Shown here: piece by piece, positions 42,898 to 51,330 of the stretch
How positions within the stretch are numbered: position 1 is the first letter of the stretch
How the letters are laid out: the number at the start of each line of letters is the position of its first letter
Source: PALSA-610 sp038213435
GTDB taxonomy: Bacteria; Actinomycetota; Acidimicrobiia; IMCC26256; PALSA-610
Length of the DNA stretch: 64,000 nt
Assembly (NCBI GenBank): GCA_038213435.1
Contig: JBBQTI010000019.1
Span: 1 to 64,000 of the forward strand
Direction of reading: 5' to 3'
Position numbers and translations under genes: made by a program
Notes under the pieces: model-generated
Database searches by the model: none
The model's input: only the letters and a program-made list of their open reading frames with translations
What the model was told of the DNA's origin: nothing

Positions 42898-43659
42898 ATG
42901 CTCGATCGTCCGCTCGTCCTGGGTCACCGGGGCGCGTCGCACGCTCGGCCCGAGAACACCTTGGCCGCGTTCGCGATGGCGCGTGAGCTCGGCGCCGACG
43001 GCGTGGAGCTCGACGCCAGGCGTTCGGCCGACGGCCGGATCGTGGTGCACCACGATCCGGGCGTCGAGGGCTTCGGGCTCATCGCCGAACACGGGTTCAC
43101 GGCTCTGCGCGTGGCGCATCCCGAGATTCCGACGCTCGCCGAAGCCCTCCAGGCGTGCGCGGGGATGATCGTCAACGTCGAGATCAAGTGCCTTCCGTGG
43201 GAGCCCGACGCCGATACTGATCGGGTCGTCGTGCGTGCCGTCGGCGAGATCGTGCGGGAGGCGGCGCGGCCGGGCACACCGGGTTCCGAGTTCATCGTCT
43301 CGTCGTTCGACCTGGGCGCGGTCGACGCCAGCCTCGCCTTCGCGCCGGAGATCACGACCGGGTGGCTGACGAGCGGCCAGGAGATCGCGACGGCGGGCCC
43401 GATCGCAATTGAGCATGGCCACGCGTGGCTGAACCCTGATCGCGTCTCGGCGTTGCGCGCGTCGCCGGAGGAGATCGCCGGCGCCCAACGATCGGGGCTT
43501 CGGCTCAGTGTCTGGACGGTCGACGAGCCGAACGAGATCGCGACGCTCGCGGCGGTCGGCGTCGACGCGATCATCACCGATGTCCCGGACGTCGCCCTCG
43601 ACGCGCTCAGACGACCGCGCTCGAACAACAACGCCAGTTCTAAGGAATCACGACGGTAA
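42898..43659 (+). CDS. Glycerophosphodiester phosphodiesterase
   Basis: Protein of 253 residues of the GDPD family, hydrolysing glycerophosphodiesters to glycerol-3-phosphate and an alcohol. The catalytic motifs are LGHRGASHARPENTL (His, Arg, Glu), VELDARRSADGRIVVHHDP and VNVEIKC; SVWTVDEPNEI closes the barrel. No signal peptide, so it acts in the cytosol. The 3' end overlaps the convergent lipid kinase gene by 20 bases, and both genes touch phospholipid turnover. Confidence 0.9.
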   Translation: MLDRPLVLGHRGASHARPENTLAAFAMARELGADGVELDARRSADGRIVVHHDPGVEGFGLIAEHGFTALRVAHPEIPTLAEALQACAGMIVNVEIKCLPWEPDADTDRVVVRAVGEIVREAARPGTPGSEFIVSSFDLGAVDASLAFAPEITTGWLTSGQEIATAGPIAIEHGHAWLNPDRVSALRASPEEIAGAQRSGLRLSVWTVDEPNEIATLAAVGVDAIITDVPDVALDALRRPRSNNNASSKESRR

Positions 43660-44551
43660 GTGCGTCGGGTTCGTATTCGATGTCGAGCTGCTCGGTGTCG
43701 CCGGCGTCGTCGCCGTCGACCTGGTAGGCGAAGGGCGCGCGGCCGCGTACGAGGATCCGATGCAGATCGTGCCGGTGGTCGATTCCCCGATGGTGAGCCA
43801 GGAACCGACCCTTTCGCATCGCCGATGCGGCGCTGGCGAGCAGGGTCAACGTGTCGAGCGTGTGGAACGCGGTGAGCGCGAGTGGTCGGTCGAGGCCCGC
43901 ATCGGGCGCGATCGCCAGGGGCAGACGTCCGAGAAACGTATAGGGGTCGGTCTTGGAGACGATCGCGAAGCGCGCCCCTTCGATCACCTCGCCGGTATCG
44001 AGCTCGAGGTCGATCTGCGTGCGCGTGCCCTCATTGCGGAACAAGGTCTCGAAGGTGGCCGCGATGTGCAGCGGATGGGAGAAATGACGCTTCAACTCGC
44101 CGTAGCGTTCGACGCGTCGGATCACGGCAGCGTCGAATCCGAACCCTGTGTTGAAGAGAAACGGTCTGCGGTTCGCGCGGCCGACACCGATGCGCTTCGT
44201 CGCGCCGCGCGCGAGCGACCCCAGCAGTTCATGGGTGGCGTCGATTCCATCGGTCGCGAAGCCGAGAGTTCGCGCGTAGACGTTCGTCGAGCCTCCGGGT
44301 AGCGGCGCCAGCGCAGTATCGGTGTGCAAGAGACCGTCGGCCGCTTCGTTCAGCGTGCCGTCTCCCGCGAGTACCACGACGACGTCGAATCCGTCGTTCG
44401 CGGCCGCGCGCGCAAGTCGCGTCGCGTGGCCGCGGCGCGACGTCTCGGCGACCTCGACCTCATGCCGCGCGGCGAGCAGCTTGCGGATCATCACGCGCTT
44501 GCGAGCCGTGACGGACGAGGCGGTCGCGTTTACGAGGAGCAGGAGCCGCAC
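43640..44551 (-). CDS. Diacylglycerol/lipid kinase family protein
   Basis: Kinase of 303 residues of the DagK/YegS fold: VVVVLAGDGTLNEAADGL and PLPGGSTNVYARTLG form the ATP site. The region after residue 130 carries the lipid-binding beta sandwich, ending in AFAYQVDGDDAG. The lipid acceptor is unknown; diacylglycerol or a phosphatidylinositol-type lipid is possible. The GTG at 44551 has TACCCT 6 bases upstream, making it leaderless and back-to-back with the UDG promoter. Confidence 0.85.
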   Translation of the reverse strand: MRLLLLVNATASSVTARKRVMIRKLLAARHEVEVAETSRRGHATRLARAAANDGFDVVVVLAGDGTLNEAADGLLHTDTALAPLPGGSTNVYARTLGFATDGIDATHELLGSLARGATKRIGVGRANRRPFLFNTGFGFDAAVIRRVERYGELKRHFSHPLHIAATFETLFRNEGTRTQIDLELDTGEVIEGARFAIVSKTDPYTFLGRLPLAIAPDAGLDRPLALTAFHTLDTLTLLASAASAMRKGRFLAHHRGIDHRHDLHRILVRGRAPFAYQVDGDDAGDTEQLDIEYEPDALTVVIP

Positions 44552-44557
44552 CGCCGG

Positions 44558-44585
44558 AGGGTATCGGCGCGGGCGCCCGTAGGCT
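44558..44585. promoter_or_regulatory. Back-to-back leaderless promoters (lipid kinase and UDG)
   Basis: TACCCT on the minus strand (44558-44563, 6 bases before GTG 44551) and TAGGCT on the plus strand (44580-44585, 7 bases before GTG 44593) share a spacer of only 41 bases. Confidence 0.5.
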
Positions 44586-44592
44586 CGCACCC

Positions 44593-45306
44593 GTGCCGAC
44601 CCGCGACCTTCGAGCGTTGACCGCCGAGATCGTGGCCTGTCGCGCGTGCCCGAGGCTGGTGGCGTGGCGCGAGGCGGTCGCCCGTGAGAAGCGCGCCGCC
44701 TATCGCGACGAGGTGTATTGGGGTCGACCGGTGCCGGGCTTCGGTGATCGCCACGCCCGGCTCCTGCTCGTCGGCCTCGCGCCCGCGGCTCACGGCGGAA
44801 ATCGCACCGGAAGGGTGTTCACCGGCGATCGGTCGGGCGACTTCCTCTTCGCGTCACTGCATCGCACGGGATACGCGAACCGACCCGAGTCGATCCGCGC
44901 CGGCGACGGCCTCGAGCTCACCGACGCCTACGTCGCCGCGGCTGTCCGGTGCGCGCCACCTGCGAACAAACCGACGCCGCGAGAGCGCGACACGTGCATG
45001 CCGTACCTCGTGCGCGAGCTGCAGTTGCTCACGCAGCTACGTGTGATCGTCGTACTGGGCGCGTTCGGGTACGAAGCAACCTGGGCGACGCTGCGCGCGG
45101 CCGCGCTCCCCGGCGTTGCCCTTCCGGCCCGGCGGCCGCGCTTCGCGCACGGCCTCGAGGTGCCGTGTGGGCTCGTCACGGTGGTCGGCGCGTTTCACCC
45201 AAGCCAGCAGAACACCTTTACCGGCAAGCTCACACGCGACATGCTCGACGACGTGTTCGTCCGGACCCGTCAACTGATCCATGCCAACGCCTCACCGGCA
45301 CCGTAG
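44593..45306 (+). CDS. Family 5 uracil-DNA glycosylase (UdgB)
   Basis: DNA repair glycosylase of 237 residues. Motif GLAPAAHGGNRTGRVFTGDRSGD is the UDGb signature (first block GLAPAAHGGNRTGRVFTG), and HPSQQNTFTGKLT is the second motif. Cysteines in VACRACPRLV, VRCAPP and RDTCMPY match the [4Fe-4S] cluster of family 4 and 5 enzymes. Family 5 lacks the catalytic Asp of other UDGs and acts on uracil, hypoxanthine and related bases. The 3' end overlaps the convergent tauE paralogue. Confidence 0.9.
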   Translation: MPTRDLRALTAEIVACRACPRLVAWREAVAREKRAAYRDEVYWGRPVPGFGDRHARLLLVGLAPAAHGGNRTGRVFTGDRSGDFLFASLHRTGYANRPESIRAGDGLELTDAYVAAAVRCAPPANKPTPRERDTCMPYLVRELQLLTQLRVIVVLGAFGYEATWATLRAAALPGVALPARRPRFAHGLEVPCGLVTVVGAFHPSQQNTFTGKLTRDMLDDVFVRTRQLIHANASPAP

Positions 45307-46049
45307 ATCAACGCGATGATCCCGAGCGCGGACCCGACGCTGTAGCGCAGCATCCGATCGCTCGCGTTGATCGTGAAGTGCGCACCGATGCGCGCGCCCG
45401 GGATGACGCCCACCGCGAGCGCGCCCGCGAATGTCCAGTCGATGTGCCCGAGGTACCAGTGGGTCAGCGTGCCCGGGATCGCGAAGATCCCGACGCACGC
45501 GAGCGAGGTCGCGATGGTCTCCCTCAACGGCATGCCTACCCAGGCGGAGAACGCCGGGACCATGAGGATGCCGCCGCCGATCCCGAGCAGGCCCGAGAGC
45601 GCGCCGGCGGCCGCTCCGATGATCGCGAGGCGCCACCATTCGTCGTCGTGCGGCGTGCCGGCGCGCCCGAGGGTGCGAACGGTCGGGAACGCAGTGCGGT
45701 AGGCGGTGTACGCGATCAGCGCCGCGGTCAGGATCATGAGCGCGTGACCATTGCCCGGGACCGCGCCCGAGAGGCGGGAGCCCACGACCGACGCGGGAAC
45801 GCCGAACGCGGAGGTGAGCGCCACGACGCGCGGCAGAATGAATTTCTCGCGGTGGTACCGGAGCGATCCCGAGATCGACGACGGCAAGATCGACGGGAGG
45901 GTCGAGCCGATCGCCTGGAGCGCCGTCGCGCCCAGGGCGCGAATGGCGGGCGTGGAGACGACGGCCCCACCGATGCCGAACATGCCCGACAACACGCCGG
46001 TTACGACGCCGACGAGCACCGTAAGCGCGATCTCGAGCCACAACGGCAC
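45270..46049 (-). CDS. TauE/SafE family membrane permease, second copy
   Basis: Polytopic protein of 259 residues, paralogue of the permease at 0.3-1.1 kb: GVLSGMFGIGGAVVSTPAIR in the first half, ALSGLLGIGGGILMVPAF in the second, and a shared GTLTHWYLGHIDWTF segment. The substrate is unknown. The GTG at 46049 and a TTG at 46070 are both possible starts; neither has a ribosome binding site. The repeat array begins within a few bases of the TTG and may have displaced the native upstream region. Confidence 0.82.
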   Translation of the reverse strand: MPLWLEIALTVLVGVVTGVLSGMFGIGGAVVSTPAIRALGATALQAIGSTLPSILPSSISGSLRYHREKFILPRVVALTSAFGVPASVVGSRLSGAVPGNGHALMILTAALIAYTAYRTAFPTVRTLGRAGTPHDDEWWRLAIIGAAAGALSGLLGIGGGILMVPAFSAWVGMPLRETIATSLACVGIFAIPGTLTHWYLGHIDWTFAGALAVGVIPGARIGAHFTINASDRMLRYSVGSALGIIALIYGAGEALAWIS

Positions 46050-46065
46050 CTCGGGAAGGTACCGG

Positions 46066-46424
46066 AGCAACAGCGGAGCCGACCGGATGGGAGCAGCGGA
46101 GCCGACCAGGAGCGGCAGCGGAGCCGACCAGGGAGCGGCAGCGGAGCCGACCGCTTGGAGGCGCAGCGCGAGCGACCGATAGACAGGGAGGCGCAGCGCG
46201 AGCGACCAATAGACAGGGAGCGGCAGCGGAGCCGACCAGGGAGCGGTAGCGGAGCCGACCAGGGAGCGGCAGCGGAGCCGACCAGGGAGCGGTAGCGGAG
46301 CCGCCGGCTTGGAGGCGCAGCGCGAGCGACCAATAGAGATGGAGGCGCAGCGCGAGCGACCAATAGACAGGGAGGCGCAGCGCGAGCGACCAATACACAG
46401 GGAGGCGGAGCGCGAGCGACCCCC
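46066..46424. repeat. Two-unit intergenic tandem repeat array
   Basis: Two unrelated units alternate in blocks. Unit A is 22-23 bases (GGGAGCGGYAGCGGAGCCGA then CCA); unit B is 30 bases (GGAGGCGCAGCGCGAGCGAC then CAATAGACAG). Order: four A copies (46066-46153), CTT, two B (46157-46216), four A (46217-46307), CTT, three full B (46311-46400) and a partial B ending CCCCC (46401-46424). Copies differ at only one to three bases. The A-CTT-B order occurs twice, a higher-order duplication. No plausible coding content. Confidence 0.85.
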
Positions 46425-46447
46425 ATGAGAATCACGCCGCGAACCGG

Positions 46448-46453
46448 TACGCT
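46448..46453 (+). promoter_or_regulatory. Leaderless -10 box of dapA
   Basis: TACGCT lies 6 bases before the ATG at 46460. The repeat array ends about 24 bases upstream, so its last unit abuts the -35 region. Confidence 0.5.
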
Positions 46454-46459
46454 CGTCGG

Positions 46460-47362
46460 ATGGTGAGCGACGTGGATCTCCGTGGCGTCTGGGTGCCGCT
46501 CATCACGCCGTTCGACGCGCGGGGCGCGGTCGACGTCGGTGCGATCGAGCGTCTGTGTCACGAGTTCTCCTCCGCGGGTGTGAGCGGCATCGTCGCCCTC
46601 GGCACCACGGGCGAGGCGAGCTCGCTCGATGCCGACGAGAAGCAGGCCGTCATCGACGCAGTCCTGCGCGCATGCACCGCGGCGCGAACGCGCGTGATCG
46701 TCGGCACCGGCTCGAACAACACCGAGGCGACGATCCGCGCCACCGCTGCGCTCGCGGAGACGCCCGGCGTCGTCGGCGCGCTCGTCGTCGTGCCGTATTA
46801 CGTGCGCCCGTCGACCGCCGGGATCGTCGCCCATATGCGGGCAGTCGCGGCGGCGAGCCCGGTTCCGCTCATCGTCTACAACGTCCCCGCGCGCACGGGT
46901 CGCGACATCGGCGCGGCGGGGCTGCTCGAGCTTGCTCAGGTGCCGAACATCGCCGGGGTCAAGCAAGCCGTCGCGACGCTCGACGCCGACACGCTCGAGG
47001 TGCTCGCGAACGCACCAGACGGGTTCGGTGTACTGGGCGGGGAGGACACGTTGCTGTTCCCGCTCATGTGCATGGGCGCAGTAGGCACGATCTCGGCCGC
47101 CGCCCACCTGTGCACGGAGCGGTTCGTCGCGATGATCGAATGCGGTCTCGCGGGCAAGATCGAAGACGGTCGCGCCCACGCCGAGGCCTTGCTTCCGGTG
47201 ATACGCGCTGCGTACGCCGACCCGAACCCCGCAGTCTTCAAGGGCGTACTCCACGCGCAGGCGCGGATCGCGACGCCCGACGTGCGGCTCCCACTCACGA
47301 ACGGCTCGGCCGGGGCGGTCCGCGACTGCCTCGATGCGGTCGCGCGCGCATCGCACCCGTAG
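46460..47362 (+). CDS. dapA: 4-Hydroxy-tetrahydrodipicolinate synthase
   Basis: Condenses pyruvate with aspartate semialdehyde in lysine and diaminopimelate synthesis. The 300-residue TIM barrel has GTTGEASSLDADEK, the Tyr of LIVYNVPARTGRDI and the Schiff-base Lys in IAGVKQAV. A very similar fold serves N-acetylneuraminate lyase and related aldolases, but the pattern fits DapA best. No other lysine gene is nearby. Predicted leaderless ATG. Confidence 0.88.
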   Translation: MVSDVDLRGVWVPLITPFDARGAVDVGAIERLCHEFSSAGVSGIVALGTTGEASSLDADEKQAVIDAVLRACTAARTRVIVGTGSNNTEATIRATAALAETPGVVGALVVVPYYVRPSTAGIVAHMRAVAAASPVPLIVYNVPARTGRDIGAAGLLELAQVPNIAGVKQAVATLDADTLEVLANAPDGFGVLGGEDTLLFPLMCMGAVGTISAAAHLCTERFVAMIECGLAGKIEDGRAHAEALLPVIRAAYADPNPAVFKGVLHAQARIATPDVRLPLTNGSAGAVRDCLDAVARASHP

Positions 47363-47365
47363 CCT
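47360..47365 (+). promoter_or_regulatory. Possible leaderless -10 box of the SCO4848-like gene
   Basis: TAGCCT overlaps the dapA stop codon and lies 7 bases before the GTG at 47373. Confidence 0.4.
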
Positions 47366-47372
47366 CGACCGC

Positions 47373-47570
47373 GTGCCCCGTCGCGTCGCCTGGTTCCTGA
47401 TCGCGCTGTGCGCGTGGACGCTCTACGTGTGGATCACGCGGGTCGTGATCATCGCGGGTCAGCATCAAACTCTCGGCTTCAAGATCGTGCACGACGTGCT
47501 CGCCGCCATCTCGATCGCGTTCGGACTCGGCGCCGGTTTCCTCGGCTGGCGCGCCCTGCGTTCCCGCTGA
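47373..47570 (+). CDS. SCO4848-like small membrane protein
   Basis: Protein of 65 residues with two membrane helices (AWFLIALCAWTLYVWITRV and VLAAISIAFGLGAGFLGW). The pattern RRVAWFLIALCAW, one central His segment and a final GWRALR resembles the actinobacterial SCO4848 family of unknown function. Ten bases after dapA. Confidence 0.7.
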   Translation: MPRRVAWFLIALCAWTLYVWITRVVIIAGQHQTLGFKIVHDVLAAISIAFGLGAGFLGWRALRSR

Positions 47571-47624
47571 CGCCCGAGCCGACCCGCCCATCGCGGGAAG
47601 AAACGCTATGGCAGCCCGAAAGGT

Positions 47625-50600
47625 TTAGCCGTCGACGCGAATGGCGGCGTCGAGCAGGGCCGCCTGCTCGGCGTCGTGCACCGTGGAGCTCCCGCTCGCG
47701 GGGCTCGGGCTCTCGGGCCGCGCGACGACGTCGACCGTACGCCCGGTTGCGATCTCCTCGATGCGGCGGCGCGCGAAGTAGCGGGCACCCATGTTTCCCG
47801 GTTCTTCTTGGGCCCAGATGACCTCGGCGTCGGGGTAGCGGGCGAGTACGGATGCGATCTCTTCTCTCGGCCAGGGGTAGAGCTGCTCGAGCCGTACGAC
47901 GGCCATGGGTGCGTGCTCCGCGTCGCGCCGGGCGATCAGCTCGTGCCCGAACTTGCCGCTGCAGAACACCACCCGCGTGACCTCGGCCGGCGGCGCGGGG
48001 TCGTCGAGGACGGGCTGGAAGCCACCCTCGCCGAACGTGGCAACGGGTGATGCGGTGATCGGCATCCGCAAGTAGCGCTTGGGCGTCATGACGATGAGCG
48101 GCTTGCGCGTCGGGTCGTGTACCTGCCGGCGGAGCACGTGGAAGTACTGCGCGGCCGTCGTGGGGTAGACGACGCGGATGTTGTCCTTCGCGCTCAACAC
48201 GAGGAACCGTTCGAGCCGCGCGGAGGAGTGCTCCGGGCCCTGTCCCTCGAAACCGTGGGGGAGCAGCATCACTAGGCCGCTGCGCTGTCCCCATTTGTCC
48301 TCGGCTGCGACGATGAACTGGTCGATGATCGTCTGCGCGCCGTTGTCGAAGTCGCCGAACTGCGCTTCCCAACACACGAGTGCGTCGCGGTCGGAGACGG
48401 AGTAGCCGTACTCGAAGCCGACGGCGGCGAACTCGGACAGCACCGTGTCGTAGATCATGAACGGCGCGGCGTCGGGCCCGAGGTGCTCGAGGGGCGTGTA
48501 CTCCTGCTCGGTGCGGTGGTCGACGACGGTCGCGTGCCGCTGGCTGAACGTGCCCCGGCGCGTGTCCTGCCCGGCGACGCGCACCGGCGTGCCCTCGAGC
48601 AGGAGTGAACCGAACGCGAGCGCCTCGGCCAGCGCCCAGTCGATCTGGTCGTTGTCGAACTCGGTACGGCGGTTGGCCAGGATGCGAGCGAGCTTCGGGT
48701 GGGGCTCGAACCCGGGCGGGAAGGTCGTCAACGCGTCGACGATCCGTTCGAGCTGCTCGCGCGGTACGCCGGTGTCGATGTGCGACGGCGCGGGTTCCGG
48801 CATCTCGGTGTCGACCAGCGCAGGCGGCCGTTCGCTCGTCTTCGTTTCGTCGAACGCCGTCTCCATCCGGGCGCGGAAGTCTTCGAGCGCTTGCTCCGCG
48901 TCCTCGAGTGTGAGGTCGCCGCGGTTGACGAGGAGCTCTGTGTAGAGCTTTCGGATCGAGCGACGCTTACCGATCACGTCGTACATCCGCGGCTGGGTGA
49001 ACGCAGGCTCGTCGCTCTCGTTGTGGCCGTACCGGCGGTAGCACACCATGTCGACCACGACGTCTTTCTTGAAGACGTTACGGAACTCGAATGCCAAGCG
49101 GATCGTCCGGACAGCTGCTTCCGGGTCGTCGCCGTTCACGTGGAAGATCGGTGCCTGCACCGCTTTGGCGATGTCGGTGGCGTATACGGTCGAGCGCGCG
49201 AAGCCCGGAGTGGTGGTGAAGCCGACCTGGTTGTTGACGACGATGTGCACCGTGCCACCCACGTCGTAACCAGGGAGCTCGGAGAGGTTCAGGGTCTCGG
49301 CGACCACGCCCTGACCGGCGAACGCGGCATCGCCGTGGATGAGCACCGACAGCACGCGGTCGTGCGTCGCGTCGCCCAGTCGGTCCTGCTTGGCCCGCGC
49401 CATTCCTTCGGCTACCGGATCGACGGCTTCGAGATGGCTCGGGTTCGCGGCGAGGGTGATGCCGATCGTCGCGCCCGAGACCGCCGTGAACTTTCCGGTC
49501 GCGCCGACGTGGTATTTCACGTCGCCCGATCCCTGTGGCACGCTCGGATCGAGCTCGCCTTCGAACTCGCGGAAGATCTGCTCGTACGACTTGCCGACGA
49601 CGTTGGCGAGCACGTTGAGGCGGCCGCGGTGCGCCATCGCCATCACCACCTCCTCGAAGCCGGCCTCGGCCGCGCCGTCGATCAAGAAGTCGAGCATCGG
49701 GATGAGCGTCTCCGCGCCTTCGAGGCTGAACCGCTTTTGGCCCAGGAATTTCGTGTGCAGGAATCGTTCGAACGCCTCGGCGCCGTTCAGGGCCGACAGG
49801 ATGCGGCGCTTGTCGTCGAGAGAGGTGTCGCCGTGCACGCCTTCGACCTTCTGCTGGATCCACCCCTTCTGGTCGGGCTCTTGGATGTGCATGTACTCGA
49901 CGCCGATGGTGCGCGCGTACGCGTCGCGCAGCACGCCGAGGATGTCGCGCAGCTTCATGCTCTCCCGGCCCGCGAGCCCGCCGGTGGGGAACTCACGATC
50001 GAGGTCCCAGATCGTGAGGCCCCAGTGGTTCGGATCGAGCTCTTCGTGCGTGCGCGGTTCCTTGAGGCCGAGGGGATCGAGGTTCGCGATGAGGTGCCCT
50101 CGCACGCGGTACATGTTGATGAGCTGTTGCACGGCGATGATCTTGTGCTGGGCCTCGACGGAGCCTTCGAGTGGGCTGCGGTCGGGCGACCAACGTGCCG
50201 GTTCGTACGGGACACCGAAGCTGGCGAAGATGCCGTCGTAGAACGCGTCGCCGCCGAGGAGGAGATCGTGCAGCGTCGCGAGGAACTCGCCGCTCTCCGC
50301 GCCCTGGATGATGCGGTGGTCATAGGTGCTCGTGAGAGTCACGGTCTTGCTGACGCCGATCTCCGCGAGCGTCTGCGGATCGGCTCCCTCATATTCCGGC
50401 GGGTAGGTGATCGCGCCCACGCCGACGATGACGCCTTGTCCGGGCATGAGCCGGGGCACCGAATGCAGCGTTCCGATCGTGCCGGGGTTCGTGAGCGACA
50501 CTGTTGTGCCGGCGAAGTCGTCGACGGTCAACTTGTTCATGCGGGCCCGGCGGATGAGATCCTCGTACGCGGCGTGGAACGCGGCGAAGTCGAGCGTGTC

Positions 50601-51215
50601 GGCGCTCTTGACGTTCGGCACGAGCAATGTGCGGGTGCCGTCCGCCTTCTGCTGGTCGATCGCGAGGCCGAGGTTCACGTGCGTGTGGCGCACGACACTG
50701 GGCTTCCCGTCGACGAGCCCGAAGCTCGCGTTCATGCTGGGCACCCGCTGAAGCGCACGGACGACCGCGAAGCCGATGAGGTGCGTGAAGCTGACCTTGC
50801 CCCCGCGATCGCGCGCGAGTTGGTTGTTCAGGATCTGCCGGTTGATCTCGAGCAGCTTGGCGGGCAGCGTGCGCACAGATGTGGCCGTGGGCACACCGAG
50901 GCTTGCCTCCATGTTCTCGACGACCCGCGCCGACGCGCCGCGCAGCGGCTCGGGCGACTCGCCGTCGAGCGTGACCGGCGGCCGCGTTCCGTCGGATTTT
51001 GCCGCGGGCGGCGGCGTTGGTGTCGGCGCGGGAGCGCCGGCGGGCGCCGGCGCCGTGACCTCGGCGCGCGGCTGGTAGTCGGCGAAGAACTCACGCCAGC
51101 CCGCCGACACGGCGTTCGGGTTCTCGCGGTACAGGCGGTACATCTCGTCGATCAGCCCGGCGTTTGGCCCGAGCTCCGCGAGGCGAGACCGGGCTGGCGT
51201 CGCGTCGGTCGTCAT
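47625..51215 (-). CDS. kgd: Multifunctional 2-oxoglutarate dehydrogenase/decarboxylase Kgd
   Basis: Fused enzyme of 1196 residues. The N-terminal segment LAELGPNAGLIDEMYRLYRE and a Pro/Ala-rich linker precede an E2-like acyltransferase core (about 85-320; STYDHRIIQGAESGEFL). This is followed by the ThDP-dependent E1 (340-1196; MAHRGRLNVLANVVGKSYEQ, HGDAAFAGQGVVAETLNLS, NNQVGFTT). Actinobacteria use this SucA/E2 fusion, regulated by GarA/OdhI, with lipoyl E2 supplied by another gene. GAGGTG precedes the ATG. It feeds succinyl-CoA into the TCA cycle alongside aconitase. Confidence 0.95.
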   Translation of the reverse strand: MTTDATPARSRLAELGPNAGLIDEMYRLYRENPNAVSAGWREFFADYQPRAEVTAPAPAGAPAPTPTPPPAAKSDGTRPPVTLDGESPEPLRGASARVVENMEASLGVPTATSVRTLPAKLLEINRQILNNQLARDRGGKVSFTHLIGFAVVRALQRVPSMNASFGLVDGKPSVVRHTHVNLGLAIDQQKADGTRTLLVPNVKSADTLDFAAFHAAYEDLIRRARMNKLTVDDFAGTTVSLTNPGTIGTLHSVPRLMPGQGVIVGVGAITYPPEYEGADPQTLAEIGVSKTVTLTSTYDHRIIQGAESGEFLATLHDLLLGGDAFYDGIFASFGVPYEPARWSPDRSPLEGSVEAQHKIIAVQQLINMYRVRGHLIANLDPLGLKEPRTHEELDPNHWGLTIWDLDREFPTGGLAGRESMKLRDILGVLRDAYARTIGVEYMHIQEPDQKGWIQQKVEGVHGDTSLDDKRRILSALNGAEAFERFLHTKFLGQKRFSLEGAETLIPMLDFLIDGAAEAGFEEVVMAMAHRGRLNVLANVVGKSYEQIFREFEGELDPSVPQGSGDVKYHVGATGKFTAVSGATIGITLAANPSHLEAVDPVAEGMARAKQDRLGDATHDRVLSVLIHGDAAFAGQGVVAETLNLSELPGYDVGGTVHIVVNNQVGFTTTPGFARSTVYATDIAKAVQAPIFHVNGDDPEAAVRTIRLAFEFRNVFKKDVVVDMVCYRRYGHNESDEPAFTQPRMYDVIGKRRSIRKLYTELLVNRGDLTLEDAEQALEDFRARMETAFDETKTSERPPALVDTEMPEPAPSHIDTGVPREQLERIVDALTTFPPGFEPHPKLARILANRRTEFDNDQIDWALAEALAFGSLLLEGTPVRVAGQDTRRGTFSQRHATVVDHRTEQEYTPLEHLGPDAAPFMIYDTVLSEFAAVGFEYGYSVSDRDALVCWEAQFGDFDNGAQTIIDQFIVAAEDKWGQRSGLVMLLPHGFEGQGPEHSSARLERFLVLSAKDNIRVVYPTTAAQYFHVLRRQVHDPTRKPLIVMTPKRYLRMPITASPVATFGEGGFQPVLDDPAPPAEVTRVVFCSGKFGHELIARRDAEHAPMAVVRLEQLYPWPREEIASVLARYPDAEVIWAQEEPGNMGARYFARRRIEEIATGRTVDVVARPESPSPASGSSTVHDAEQAALLDAAIRVDG

Positions 51216-51330
51216 CGTGAACGCACCTCGTTCCGCGGCAGGTGGCTACCCCCCGATACCCCGCGAGCGTATGACACGGGATCGGGGGCTTCGAGCGGGC
51301 GCCGCGTGCGCAACGAGTGCGGGTGAACGC

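Noticed and set aside
46066..46424. CRISPR array
   Set aside because: Units are contiguous without unique spacers of constant length, two unit types alternate, and no cas genes are present.
46066..46424. Repeat protein coding region
   Set aside because: Frames stay open on both strands only because the units lack stops; the products are low-complexity Arg/Ser/Leu strings without start signals.
48699..51326. Long plus-strand open frame opposite kgd
   Set aside because: It mirrors the codon structure of Kgd in a GC-rich gene and encodes an Arg/Glu/Val-rich chain with no domain.
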